A stretch of 41,081 bases of DNA from Anaerolineales bacterium (GTDB lineage Bacteria; Chloroflexota; Anaerolineae; 4572-78; J111). The position numbers and the translations under genes are program-made. Below are positions 32,109-40,603 of the stretch, in pieces. Location: the NCBI GenBank assembly GCA_020634935.1, contig JACKAT010000052.1, forward strand, positions 1-41,081, written 5' to 3'. How positions within the stretch are numbered: position 1 is the first letter of the stretch; every line of letters begins with the position of its first letter. A model generated the notes under the pieces. That model was given only the letters and a program-made list of their open reading frames with translations, did no database searches and was not told the origin of the DNA.

Positions 32109-33104
32109 ATGCCTTTGCAGTTACCGAATCTCGATCAGCGAACCTATCCCGATCTGGTCGAAGAAGCCCGGCGGCTGATCCCGATTGACGCCCCGGACTG
32201 GACCAACCACAATCCGTCTGACCCGGGCATAACCCTGATCGAGCTGTTTGCCCATCTTACCGAACTGCTGCTGTATCGCCTCAACCGGATTCCTGAAGCC
32301 AACCAAATTGCTTTCTTAAAGCTAATCAACGGTCCGGACTGGCCACACGATCAGGACAAAAAGTTATCAGACGAAATCCGGGAGACGGTGCAGAAATTGC
32401 GGGAGCGAAATCGGGCCGTGACTTGCCAGGATTTCGAGACCCTGGCCAAGGCTGCCGCGCCAGAAGAAATCGCCCGGGCTCATTGTGTACCGCGGCGCAA
32501 TCTTGAATGGGGTCGGATCGATCAGGAGAAACCAAGCCACATCAGCGTGATCATTGTGCCAGCAAGTGTTGCGCCTCAGCCCCAACCTGGGATTGACCCG
32601 CCCGACAAAATGAAAGCATATTTGGAGCAAAGGCCCCAACCCGCCGATGATCTGCTTAACAAAGCGAAAGCACATTTAGAGCAAAGACGGCTGCTGACGA
32701 CCCAGGTTCACGTGGTCGGGCCGCGCTATGTCACCCTCGGAATTCAATTAAGTCTGTTTCTCAAGCCGGATGGCGTTAAAGAAACAGTAGAGTCTGAGGC
32801 GAAAACCGCGCTTCAGCTATTTTTCCATCCGTTGGTAGGTGGGCCGGATCGCAACGGCTGGCCCCTTGGTCGCAATGTGTATGTATCCGAAATTTACCAG
32901 TTGCTGGATGATCTGCTAGGCGTGGATTATTTGGAGAAGACCGGGGATACAGATGAGCTTACGACCGATGATCCGACCCGCTTGAAAAAGTCGGACGACA
33001 AAAGAAAAAAAGAGCTGATAGGGGTGGAGCTACATGCCAATGAATTAGTTGATCTGCCGGCAGAAAAAATTCATCTCACGATCAGGTCTCAGATCAGATC
33101 TTAG
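32109..33104 (+). CDS. Short baseplate J-like protein 2 (compact Afp12)
   Basis: 331 residues. The N-terminal arm (TYPDLVEEARRLIPIDAPDW, DPGITLIELFAHLTELLLYR) is followed almost at once by the J-type core (RERNRAVTCQDFETLAKAAA, ARAHCVPRRNLEW, TTQVHVVGPRYVTLGIQL, NVYVSEIYQLLDDLLGVDYL). The long middle beta modules seen in protein 1 are missing, so it is much shorter than typical Afp12. A small internal duplication gives KAYLEQRP and KAHLEQRR about 27 residues apart. ATG 32109 is chosen because AGGAGG (32096-32101) is 7 bases upstream; GTG 32103 is the alternative. Confidence 0.88.
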   Translation: MPLQLPNLDQRTYPDLVEEARRLIPIDAPDWTNHNPSDPGITLIELFAHLTELLLYRLNRIPEANQIAFLKLINGPDWPHDQDKKLSDEIRETVQKLRERNRAVTCQDFETLAKAAAPEEIARAHCVPRRNLEWGRIDQEKPSHISVIIVPASVAPQPQPGIDPPDKMKAYLEQRPQPADDLLNKAKAHLEQRRLLTTQVHVVGPRYVTLGIQLSLFLKPDGVKETVESEAKTALQLFFHPLVGGPDRNGWPLGRNVYVSEIYQLLDDLLGVDYLEKTGDTDELTTDDPTRLKKSDDKRKKELIGVELHANELVDLPAEKIHLTIRSQIRS

Positions 33105-33922
33105 TGGAAAGTTCGATAATGGGAGCACGTTTGAGAACGATGATGCCAACACAGACGGAAGAAAAACCAAGTAAATTGATGCAATATTTACCAAGCATTT
33201 TCCAGGAGTCGCCCTTCCTGGGCCAATTCTTGTTAGCCTTTGAGAAAATATTGCTGGGGCAGATGGATGATGACGTGGATTTCTGCTACAACAAGGATGG
33301 CGAACTTGCTTCTTATATCAAAGATGATCCTAAGCTGGTTTGCTATCAAGGGTTGGAGAAAACCATCGCCAAGCTGGCTATCTTCTTTGACCCCGGGCAA
33401 ACCCCAGCGGAGTTTCTGCCGTGGCTCACCCGCTGGACGGCCTTTACCTTACGAGCTGATCTAACTGAACAGCAGCAGCGCGATTTTGTGGCCAGGATTA
33501 TTTCTCTGTATCGCTGGCGCGGAACCAGTCAGAACTTGGAAGAGCTGTTAAGAATCTTTACGATGGGCAGCCCCAAAATCAGTGAAGCCGCTGCTGACCT
33601 TCAGATCGGGGACCGCTCAACGGTTGGGAAGGATACCTACATCGAGGGAGGGCGACCGCACATTTTTAAGGTGACGGTCGTCCAACGGCGGGCGCTGCCC
33701 ACCGTCCAATTACGGCAGCTGGCCATTACCCGGGCCTTGATTGAGTTGGAGAAACCGGCCCATACCGCTTACGAACTAGAGGTTATTTATCCCGGTATGC
33801 AAATCGGCGTCCATTCGGAAGTGGGGATCAATACGCTACTGGGGAGGGCTTTTCTGGGGGTGCAGGTTGGGGACCATTCTACGGTCGGGGTCGACACTTT
33901 GTTGGAAGAAATATTTTTTTGA
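33104..33922 (+). CDS. P2-I-like phage tail protein (TIGR02242 type), C-terminally shortened
   Basis: 272 residues. LMQYLPSIFQESPFLGQFLL, FEKILLGQMDDDVDF, FFDPGQTPAEFLPWLTRWTA, RADLTEQQQRDFVARIISLY and RWRGTSQNLEELLRIF are characteristic of this baseplate-to-fibre family. The C-terminus carries short repeats: IGDRSTVGKDTYI, IGVHSEVGINTLLG and VGDHSTVGVDTLLEE. It then stops, but the frame continues past two stop codons with another recognisable repeat (see the findings). The GTG start at 33104 overlaps the stop of the J protein; ATG 33119 or 33140 are other options and none has a strong ribosome site. Confidence 0.85.
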   Translation: MESSIMGARLRTMMPTQTEEKPSKLMQYLPSIFQESPFLGQFLLAFEKILLGQMDDDVDFCYNKDGELASYIKDDPKLVCYQGLEKTIAKLAIFFDPGQTPAEFLPWLTRWTAFTLRADLTEQQQRDFVARIISLYRWRGTSQNLEELLRIFTMGSPKISEAAADLQIGDRSTVGKDTYIEGGRPHIFKVTVVQRRALPTVQLRQLAITRALIELEKPAHTAYELEVIYPGMQIGVHSEVGINTLLGRAFLGVQVGDHSTVGVDTLLEEIFF

Positions 33923-33982
33923 ATGTAGCTTGAGTCCCTTTCTACAGTAGAGGCTGACACCTTGCTTATGGACATTCATTGA
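33923..33982 (+). pseudogene. Detached C-terminal repeat of the tail protein
   Basis: In the frame of the preceding gene, after TGA (33920-33922) and a TAG (33926-33928), the sequence reads LESLSTVEADTLLMDIH and ends at TGA 33980-33982. This matches the STVGVDTLL repeats just upstream, so it looks like a repeat unit cut off by nonsense changes. Confidence 0.6.
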
Positions 33983-34009
33983 AGAGTTAGGTTAAAAAGG
34001 AGTTGAACC

Positions 34010-34828
34010 ATGGCTGACAAAGAGTATGTAAAGCGAGTTAACTATTTTACGCATCAATTCCTGGAGGCAAAGGATTTCACGGCTGAACAACAATACCATC
34101 TGAAAATGCGCCGGCGGCATAATCGGGTGTTTCATTCGTGGGGCGTGGCAGAGGGTCTGGAGGTTACGAAAAATGGAGAAAATACAAATACATACTTGAT
34201 AAAACCCGGCACAGCCGTTGACAGGTATGGCCGAGAAATTGTGCTTTTGGATAAGGAAGAGCATACGCTACAAACCACAGAGCCACAAGATTGGATCTAC
34301 TTAACTATTCGTTATCCTGATGAAAAATTACCCGAAGAAATCTGGGATATAAATGATAAAGACCCTGGTGGAACGGATAATTATATCCGCCTAACAGAAA
34401 AACCAAAAATTGAACTTAACACGCAACCCAAAGATGATGGCTCGGTGATTATACTGGCGAAAATTAAACTGAAGGACGGGACGATTGAAATCGATAATAC
34501 AGTCCGCAAATATATCGGACTACACCCACTGAAACCAATAGAGTACGATGGTGGTCCTGAGCTCACGAGTCTTGACGAGTTCAGCTATAAAATCAATATC
34601 GGAGGTAATAAAGATGCCAGAATTGCTGTTGATAAACCGGAACGTTCATGGGCGCCACCCGTTCTTGTGGTGCAAGTATATGAACTTCCCAGGCCAGGTG
34701 ACAGTATTTCCTGGCGAGAATTCTCTTGGAGAATAGGTAACGATGAATTTGTCCGAGGTGTGATCTTTCATAACGAAATGGACAGACAAATAAGTGTAGG
34801 GTTCACAATCTATGGCATTTACTTCTAA
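34010..34828 (+). CDS. eCIS baseplate-fibre adaptor-like protein
   Basis: 272 residues. The N-terminal VKRVNYFTHQFLEAKDFTAE, then MRRRHNRVFHSWGVAEGLEV and KPGTAVDRYGREIVL is a pattern I recall from proteins near eCIS or T4-like baseplates, where it precedes fibre genes. The rest is beta-rich (WIYLTIRYPDE, VIILAKIKLKDGTIEIDN) and ends in ISVGFTIYGIYF. An AAAAAGGAG site precedes the ATG. Its place between the tail protein and the first fibre supports an adaptor role, but no named domain can be given with certainty. Confidence 0.7.
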   Translation: MADKEYVKRVNYFTHQFLEAKDFTAEQQYHLKMRRRHNRVFHSWGVAEGLEVTKNGENTNTYLIKPGTAVDRYGREIVLLDKEEHTLQTTEPQDWIYLTIRYPDEKLPEEIWDINDKDPGGTDNYIRLTEKPKIELNTQPKDDGSVIILAKIKLKDGTIEIDNTVRKYIGLHPLKPIEYDGGPELTSLDEFSYKINIGGNKDARIAVDKPERSWAPPVLVVQVYELPRPGDSISWREFSWRIGNDEFVRGVIFHNEMDRQISVGFTIYGIYF

Positions 34829-34870
34829 AGCGGTTTGTTTTGTGACAACCGGGGCTTAAGGAAACAGTTA

Positions 34871-34930
34871 TTGACAGAAAAAGGAGCGTAAACATGGCTA
34901 ATGAAGATAACCCCACCCTTGAAAGTGTCG
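34871..34930 (+). repeat. Fibre leader/start repeat, copy 1
   Basis: The segment from TTGACAGAAA through the ribosome site, start codon and first codons is almost base-for-base repeated at 39342-39401. Weaker similarity extends upstream to about 34828 and downstream through the shaft repeats to about 35260. Confidence 0.85.
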
Positions 34931-36630
34931 TTTTTAAGTATGGCCTTGATGGTGATGATTATCCGATGTTACAGGCCGGAGCGCCAAAGCGGCTTGACTT
35001 GGCAGGCGGTTTGAAGGTCAGCGGTGATCTCAACTTAGAACAAGATTTAACAGTGTATGGCAGCATAAGCGGCGCACTCGGTCCCAACATGGTCAAGGAA
35101 GAGCAGATGTGTAACGACGCCGTGTCAAACCGAACTCTCCAAGACCAAGCTGTTGACGCGGCTAAAATCAAGCCCGGCAGCGTCGGCAAGGATCAACTGG
35201 CAGATAGCGCTGTCACTCAAGAAAAATTGGCTGGCGACGTCCAGTCAGTCATCGAGCAGGCCGGTATCATACCCGAAGAAAGCGTCACCGAACCCAAGCT
35301 GGCCAACGACGCCGTGTCAAACCGAACGATCCAAAACAACGCTGTCACTGGAAGCAAGATAAAAGAACGAAGTATAAATACCAGAGAGTTGGCAGATGGG
35401 GCGATCACTTGGGAGAAATTGGCTGTGTCAGCACAAGGTACACGCTCTTGGAACGATGGCAATGGGCAGGTGACCACGGAGGTGAAGGTTGGTATCGGTA
35501 CGACGGATCCAATGTCCTACCGGCTCAAGGTGGAGGGCGGAGAGACGCATTTCGACGGCCCTTTGACCGTGATCGGGACAACCAGATTGAATGACACCCT
35601 CACCGTAGCGGGCAAAGTCGGCATTGGGACGCCAGATCCAGTTGACAAACTTCACGTGGGCGGGAATATCAGGATGAGTGGACAAAATTTCGTTATGGAT
35701 GAATCACTGCGTAGCCTTCACATCGAAACAGGTGGTAATCAGGATAACTATCTTCACATTAACGCTTTTGGAGATCACCCAGGAGTCAAGATCAATCAAA
35801 ACGCCGCAAGGTCTTTTGATGTCAATAGAGGTCAGTTGCATATAACGTCGGACGGTAAGATTGGTATCGGGACGACAGAGCCGGGCGCAAAGTTGGATGT
35901 TGACGGCGGTGACACGATCATCAGCCGATATCTCGAGTTGAGGGATTTCGATACTAACGCCGCTGATAAGAGCGTGAGATTAGTTGCCCGCAATAAAAAC
36001 TGGATGTTCTGGAACGGCGGTCTAGTGGTAGGTCAGTATAGAGACAGCGAAATCGATGACGTGGGTACCGGGAATTTAGTCGTCAAGGGCAAAGTCGGCA
36101 TCGGGACGGATAAACCTAACGAGGCTCTTGAAATTAATGGCTCGGTGAGGGGTAACCAAGCGGGAGCCCTTCGAATCAAGACAGCGACAGGCTACACCGA
36201 CATCGGCTCAAAGAATGGCGACTGGTCCCATTTCTACACTGACCGGTCAAAGTACTATTTCGATAAGGAAATCCGGGTGAACAGCGGGAAGATAGGCAGC
36301 TTCGATGAGGATCTGAGTTTGTGCATCTCTGGCAACACTAAGGTAACTATCCTTAAGATGAATGGCAACGTTGGCGTTGGCACGGCAGATCCAAAAGCGA
36401 AGCTGGATGTTAATGGGATTATTCGTATGGGCGGAGAGTCTACCGATATAGTAGGATACAAGGATGAATCCACGCCTCCTCGTCATGAACAGAAAACGCA
36501 TTGGATAAAGTTTCGGGGCGAAAATGTACTTGGCTTTCGAATATCGAGTTCCGGAACAGGGGTCAGTAAGAGTATCATTCTGGGCCGAGGATGGGCATTA
36601 AGAGACGCGAACGGCAATGTTATTCGTTGA
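34894..36630 (+). CDS. Tail fibre-like protein A
   Basis: 578 residues. The N-terminal about 60 residues (ANEDNPTLESVVFKYGLDGD...) are almost the same as in fibre B and probably anchor it to the baseplate. Then come repeats of the type NDAVSNRTIQ / AKIKPGSVG / LADSAVTQEKLAGDV that form a shaft. From about residue 200 there are five or so units of KVGIGTxxPxxKLxVxG, separated by beta-rich stretches, as in trimeric phage fibres and adhesins. The C-terminus (ISSSGTGVSKSIILGRGW) is the presumed tip. No intramolecular chaperone motif is obvious. The ribosome site is AAAAAGGAG. It likely mediates receptor binding (inference). Confidence 0.85.
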   Translation: MANEDNPTLESVVFKYGLDGDDYPMLQAGAPKRLDLAGGLKVSGDLNLEQDLTVYGSISGALGPNMVKEEQMCNDAVSNRTLQDQAVDAAKIKPGSVGKDQLADSAVTQEKLAGDVQSVIEQAGIIPEESVTEPKLANDAVSNRTIQNNAVTGSKIKERSINTRELADGAITWEKLAVSAQGTRSWNDGNGQVTTEVKVGIGTTDPMSYRLKVEGGETHFDGPLTVIGTTRLNDTLTVAGKVGIGTPDPVDKLHVGGNIRMSGQNFVMDESLRSLHIETGGNQDNYLHINAFGDHPGVKINQNAARSFDVNRGQLHITSDGKIGIGTTEPGAKLDVDGGDTIISRYLELRDFDTNAADKSVRLVARNKNWMFWNGGLVVGQYRDSEIDDVGTGNLVVKGKVGIGTDKPNEALEINGSVRGNQAGALRIKTATGYTDIGSKNGDWSHFYTDRSKYYFDKEIRVNSGKIGSFDEDLSLCISGNTKVTILKMNGNVGVGTADPKAKLDVNGIIRMGGESTDIVGYKDESTPPRHEQKTHWIKFRGENVLGFRISSSGTGVSKSIILGRGWALRDANGNVIR

Positions 36631-36663
36631 TTGAAGAAAAGTAAAGTGCAAAAGGAGACAACG

Positions 36664-38199
36664 ATGTCAATTTTTGGAAGACGGCTCAAATATGTAACCG
36701 GGAAAATGTGGTACGCCGGCCAGACCGGTTACCCGGAAAAGGATGACCCTGAGTTCAAAGTTGAAGAGATGGAGGGCCGGCCGAATGTAGGGCTAGCCTT
36801 TTCGGGCGGAGGGACGCGCTCTGCCTCGGCTACCCTGGGACAACTGCGCGGCCTGGCGGCCTTAGATCTACTGAAAAAAACGCGCTACATCTCCTGTGTT
36901 TCCGGCGGCTCATGGGCTTGCGTTCCCTTCACCTATTTACCTTCGAACTGGCCCGACAAAACCTTTCTGGGCCAGATCATTCCTCCCCAAGATGTCACCA
37001 CGCAATATCTACAGCAAACCGATCGTAACAGTCTGGCCCACGCTATTGCCAACTCAGAGATTCTCGATAAGTTCTGCAAAGATGCTATCCAGTTTGCGGG
37101 CGATGAAACGTTTGCCCGGGCAGTGGGCGATATCTTTTTAAATTCGTTTGGATTGGACTCTGCCAAACATTTTTTTAGCCTCAACCAGCAGACAGTCACA
37201 AAGATCATCGAGCACAATCCAGCGATAAGCCCCTCAGATTTTCATCTGGTCCGGCCCGGCCGTCCCTACCTGATCGTTAATTCGATTATCCTCCGCCCTG
37301 AGAATCCACCGCCTTTACCGCGTTTAATTCACGTTGAGTCAACGCCTCAATATACCGGGGCGCGCGTGCTGCACAAGGGCGCTGGCTCGCGCCAACGGGA
37401 TATCGGCGGCGGCTATATCGAACCCTTTTGCTTTGACTCGGATGCCCCCGAAGGTCCCCCTGACCAGCACCAGCGCGTCCGGGTGCGGTTGGGCATCTCC
37501 CAGCACCGCTACACCCTGGCCGACGTGATTGGCACCAGCGGGGCTGCGCCGGCTGAGGTATTGGCCAAACTTGGTCTAGACTGGATTGGCTTGCCCGAAT
37601 TTAAGCACTGGCCGCTGTCAGACACAGGTAAGATCCGCGCCCGGGAGTATGCCTTTGGCGACGGTGGGATTTTGGAGAATCTTGGGGTGATGCCCCTCTT
37701 GATGCGCAAGGTTGATCGCATCATTATTTTTGTAAATACCAAAGATGAGTTGGGCGGACGCAAGGACGAAATCAACACCTCGATTCCGCCGCTTTTTGGA
37801 CAGGTCCCCAGCTTTGGGTTAAATCACGTCTTTCCGGCCGACCAGTACGACGCGTTAGTAGAGGGATTTCAGGCCGCGAAAGAGGCAGGCGCCACCGTCA
37901 TGTTTAGGGATCGGTATCGAGTTAAAGAAAACCGGCATTATGGGATCGAGGGCGGCTGGGAGGCAGATGTGTTGTGGGTATACAACGAGCGGGTCCCGGC
38001 CTGGGAAAAAAATCTTCGGGCCGATATCCGGCGATTAATTGGTGTGGGGTCCTTGGGCAACTTCCCCCATTACAAAACCTTTTTCCAAAATCCACCAGCC
38101 GTCATCGACCTGAGCGCCAAACAGGTTCACATGTTAGCCCACCTGTCCTGCTGGAATATCATCGAAAATCAGAATCTGTTCCGGGCTATGTTCAGTTGA
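36664..38199 (+). CDS. Patatin/cPLA2-like phospholipase
   Basis: 511 residues, no signal peptide. NVGLAFSGGGTRSASATLGQ contains the oxyanion glycines (Gly48-Gly50, Arg52). The nucleophile Ser80 lies in YISCVSGGSWA, closer to the Gly-x-Ser-Gly-Ser/Gly-x-Trp form of cytosolic PLA2 than to plain patatin GxSxG. The catalytic Asp333 is in FGDGGILENLGVMPLL. So both dyad residues are present and lipid hydrolysis is expected. The length (about 500) also suits the cPLA2-like group. ATG 36664 has AAGGAG about 7 bases upstream; the TTG at 36631 is rejected. Placed between two fibre genes, it may be a second effector, though no loading signal is visible. Confidence 0.85.
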   Translation: MSIFGRRLKYVTGKMWYAGQTGYPEKDDPEFKVEEMEGRPNVGLAFSGGGTRSASATLGQLRGLAALDLLKKTRYISCVSGGSWACVPFTYLPSNWPDKTFLGQIIPPQDVTTQYLQQTDRNSLAHAIANSEILDKFCKDAIQFAGDETFARAVGDIFLNSFGLDSAKHFFSLNQQTVTKIIEHNPAISPSDFHLVRPGRPYLIVNSIILRPENPPPLPRLIHVESTPQYTGARVLHKGAGSRQRDIGGGYIEPFCFDSDAPEGPPDQHQRVRVRLGISQHRYTLADVIGTSGAAPAEVLAKLGLDWIGLPEFKHWPLSDTGKIRAREYAFGDGGILENLGVMPLLMRKVDRIIIFVNTKDELGGRKDEINTSIPPLFGQVPSFGLNHVFPADQYDALVEGFQAAKEAGATVMFRDRYRVKENRHYGIEGGWEADVLWVYNERVPAWEKNLRADIRRLIGVGSLGNFPHYKTFFQNPPAVIDLSAKQVHMLAHLSCWNIIENQNLFRAMFS

Positions 38200-38410
38200 A
38201 CGCCTGAAATTTGCGTTCGGTCTAACGGAAAGGAGTTGGTTCTAGAAGAATATCAACGGTCTGAGGCGTTCGAGATTGGCATTGACGAGATACTGCTTAG
38301 CCGAAAGCGGCGCGTAGTTTAGTCAGCCGTGTTGGGTGTAACTTCACACCTAAAAAGAGTCTTATGAAAATTATTGATAGATTTAAAATGCAAAATAAAG
38401 GGGCTAAAAA

Positions 38411-39196
38411 ATGAAGAGGAAGGTCGAGATCGAAAAAGTGGTAAGTTTTGGCTGCCGGTTTGACCAGTATGATCCCCGGGACTTTCGATACACAGCGCTG
38501 CCGGTCGCCTTGCCCACCTACGTCGACAACCGGGCTCAGGTTGCCCGTATCATGAATCAAAATCCCGAAGGCTCATGCACAGGTCACGCCGTATGCGGCG
38601 CGGCCGAGTTTCATTACTGGCGCAAAACCGGTAAAAAGGTAGACCTCAGCCAGCGTTGGGCATATCGCAAAGCCCGGGAAAACGATCCCTGGCCCGGCGA
38701 AAATTACCATGGTTCGACAACAAGAGCAGCAGTGAAAGCCTGGGCCAATTTTGGGATATGCGAAGAAGAGTTCTGGCCGTACGATGCCTATCAGGTGTCC
38801 GATGACTCCCCTGATTTCAACCTGGTTGAGTGGGAAGGGACTCCAAAGGAAGGCGCTATCGAGAACGCGCTCAAGTATCCGATGCTGAGTTACAGCCGTT
38901 GTTATGGATCCTTCGAGATCAAACACGCCATTCATGAACATGGGGTGGTAATCGTCGGCGCAGTCGTCCATTCAGGCTGGAACATCTGGGGCGCTGATAC
39001 CATCAAGTATGATCAGTCCATTTCTGAATGGGGTGGGCATGCTTTTATATTGGTCGGCTATCACGAAATCGAAAAAGTGTATTATGTGGCAAATTCCTGG
39101 GGTACAGATTGGGGCGACGCTGGCTTCGCAAAATACCCGTACAGTGATGCCAAAGAGAACATTCGTGACGCCTGGGCGGTTACAGTTCCCACCTAG
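38411..39196 (+). CDS. Papain-like (C1) cysteine peptidase
   Basis: 261 residues, no signal peptide and no long prodomain. FDQYDPRDFRY near the N-terminus is common in bacterial C1A proteins. The active site is visible: Gln50 six residues before Cys56 in NQNPEGSCTGHAV, His210 in GGHAFILVGYHE and Asn228 in VANSWGTDWGDAGF. All four catalytic residues are retained. AAGGGG lies 8 bases before the ATG. It follows the phospholipase after 211 bases and precedes fibre B. It may be a delivered effector or a processing peptidase; position alone cannot decide. Confidence 0.88.
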   Translation: MKRKVEIEKVVSFGCRFDQYDPRDFRYTALPVALPTYVDNRAQVARIMNQNPEGSCTGHAVCGAAEFHYWRKTGKKVDLSQRWAYRKARENDPWPGENYHGSTTRAAVKAWANFGICEEEFWPYDAYQVSDDSPDFNLVEWEGTPKEGAIENALKYPMLSYSRCYGSFEIKHAIHEHGVVIVGAVVHSGWNIWGADTIKYDQSISEWGGHAFILVGYHEIEKVYYVANSWGTDWGDAGFAKYPYSDAKENIRDAWAVTVPT

Positions 39197-39341
39197 GAAG
39201 ATATGAATGTGTTACAAAAGAACTGAAAACCGAATTCGAGGCCGGCAAAAAAACAGAGGCCGAGATGGAATTTATTTCTAAAGTGGATTGTTTTCCGGCA
39301 ACCCGCGCTCAAGGAAACGGGCCATTGTCTGTAAACAGTCA

Positions 39342-39401
39342 TTGACAGAAAAAGGAGCATAAACATGGCTAATGAAGATAACCCCACCCTTGAAAGTGTC
39401 A
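39342..39401 (+). repeat. Fibre leader/start repeat, copy 2
   Basis: Near-identical to 34871-34930, including TTGACAGAAAAAGGAGC, the ATG and the first dozen codons. Together the copies bracket fibre A, the phospholipase and the peptidase. Confidence 0.85.
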
Positions 39402-40579
39402 TTTTTAAGTACGGTCTTGATGGTGATGATTATCCGGTGTTGACGGCCGGAGCGAAGAAACAACTTGACTTGTCAGGTAGTCTCAAGGTCAGCGGTGATC
39501 TGAACTTAGAAGGCGATTTAACAGTGTATGGCAGCATTACCGGCACACTCGGTCCCAACACGATCAAAGAAGAGCAGATCTGCAACGACGCCGTGTCAAA
39601 CCGAACAATCCAAGACGAGGCTGTTGACACAGCCAAAATTAAGCCCGGCAGCGTCGGCGCCAGCCAACTGGCTAACAATGCCGTCACCCAGGAAAAATTG
39701 GCCGGTGACGTTCAGTCCGCCCTCGAGGCTCTGGTCACCGAAGAAAAATTGGCCAATAACGCGGTCACGGCCGCCAAAATCAAGCCCGGCAGTGTCGGCG
39801 CCAGCGAATTGGCTACCGGCGCGGTCACGAAAGACAAATTAGCTGGGGATGTTCGGTCGACGATCGAGCAGGCCGGTATCTTGCCTGATGGCGGCGTCTC
39901 CGAGCCCAAGCTGGCCGACTACGCTGTATCAAGTCGGACGATCCAAAATAATGCTGTCACTGCGGCCAAAATTCAGGATGGCAGCGTGGGGACTAGGGAG
40001 TTGGTCAATAATGCCGTCACCAGCGCTAAGATAGCCGATGGGAATGTGGGTACTGCTGAACTGGCAAATAACGCGGTTACGAATGCTAAAATTGCCGACA
40101 ACGCGGTCACCAGCGTTAAAATAATCGATGGGAATGTGGGTACTGCTGAACTGGCAAATAATGCGGTTACGAACGCTAAAATTGCGAACAACGCTATCAA
40201 TGCAGCTAAGATTCAGGATGGCAGTATTGGTACGGCAGAGCTGGCTAATAGTGCCGTTACTAACCAAAAGTTAGCCAACCTTACTGTTTCGATCAGAAAG
40301 CTTAAAACTAGAGAGTACTGGAACTCAACGACTTCTATAACGGCAAACGGGACAAGGGGGTTTAACGCGTTAGCAGTACCTTTATCATCGCCAAGAGGCG
40401 CAATACTTCTTGTTGATGCATATACTACTACGTACGGTGGACGGTTTGAATGGAGCGAGCAGTCTAGCACTGGGGGACCTACAGATAACCCGTGGATTAA
40501 TCAAGCGGTTTACTTCAAGAATCTCAGTTCCAAAACAATCGAAGTCAAGTTCAAAATTTATGAGCTTCTCCCAGAATAA
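39365..40579 (+). CDS. Tail fibre-like protein B
   Basis: 404 residues, paralogue of fibre A. The first about 110 residues are nearly the same (ANEDNPTLESVIFKYGLDGD, VSGDLNLEGDLTVYGSITG). The shaft is longer, with about 15-residue units such as NNAVTSAKIADGNVGTAELA repeated up to about residue 305. The GIGT-type units of fibre A are absent. The last about 95 residues (from YWNSTTSITANGTRGFNALA to VKFKIYELLPE) form an aromatic-rich beta domain unlike the end of fibre A, presumably the receptor-binding tip. The anchor is shared but the tip differs, which suggests the particle can carry two specificities. Confidence 0.85.
   Translation: MANEDNPTLESVIFKYGLDGDDYPVLTAGAKKQLDLSGSLKVSGDLNLEGDLTVYGSITGTLGPNTIKEEQICNDAVSNRTIQDEAVDTAKIKPGSVGASQLANNAVTQEKLAGDVQSALEALVTEEKLANNAVTAAKIKPGSVGASELATGAVTKDKLAGDVRSTIEQAGILPDGGVSEPKLADYAVSSRTIQNNAVTAAKIQDGSVGTRELVNNAVTSAKIADGNVGTAELANNAVTNAKIADNAVTSVKIIDGNVGTAELANNAVTNAKIANNAINAAKIQDGSIGTAELANSAVTNQKLANLTVSIRKLKTREYWNSTTSITANGTRGFNALAVPLSSPRGAILLVDAYTTTYGGRFEWSEQSSTGGPTDNPWINQAVYFKNLSSKTIEVKFKIYELLPE
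40019..40198 (+). repeat. Tandem 90-bp repeats in the fibre B shaft
   Basis: 40019-40108 and 40109-40198 are close copies coding for two 30-residue blocks of the NNAVTxxKI / DGNVGTAELA pattern. Shorter related units surround them. Such tracts can change copy number by slippage or recombination. Confidence 0.75.
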
Positions 40580-40603
40580 GGAAGAAGCGCAGGAAGGGAA
40601 AAA

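Noticed and set aside
39940..40270. Regularly spaced repeats resembling a CRISPR array
   Set aside because: The repeats are in frame within fibre B, code for 15-residue shaft units and have no unique spacers; no cas genes are present.
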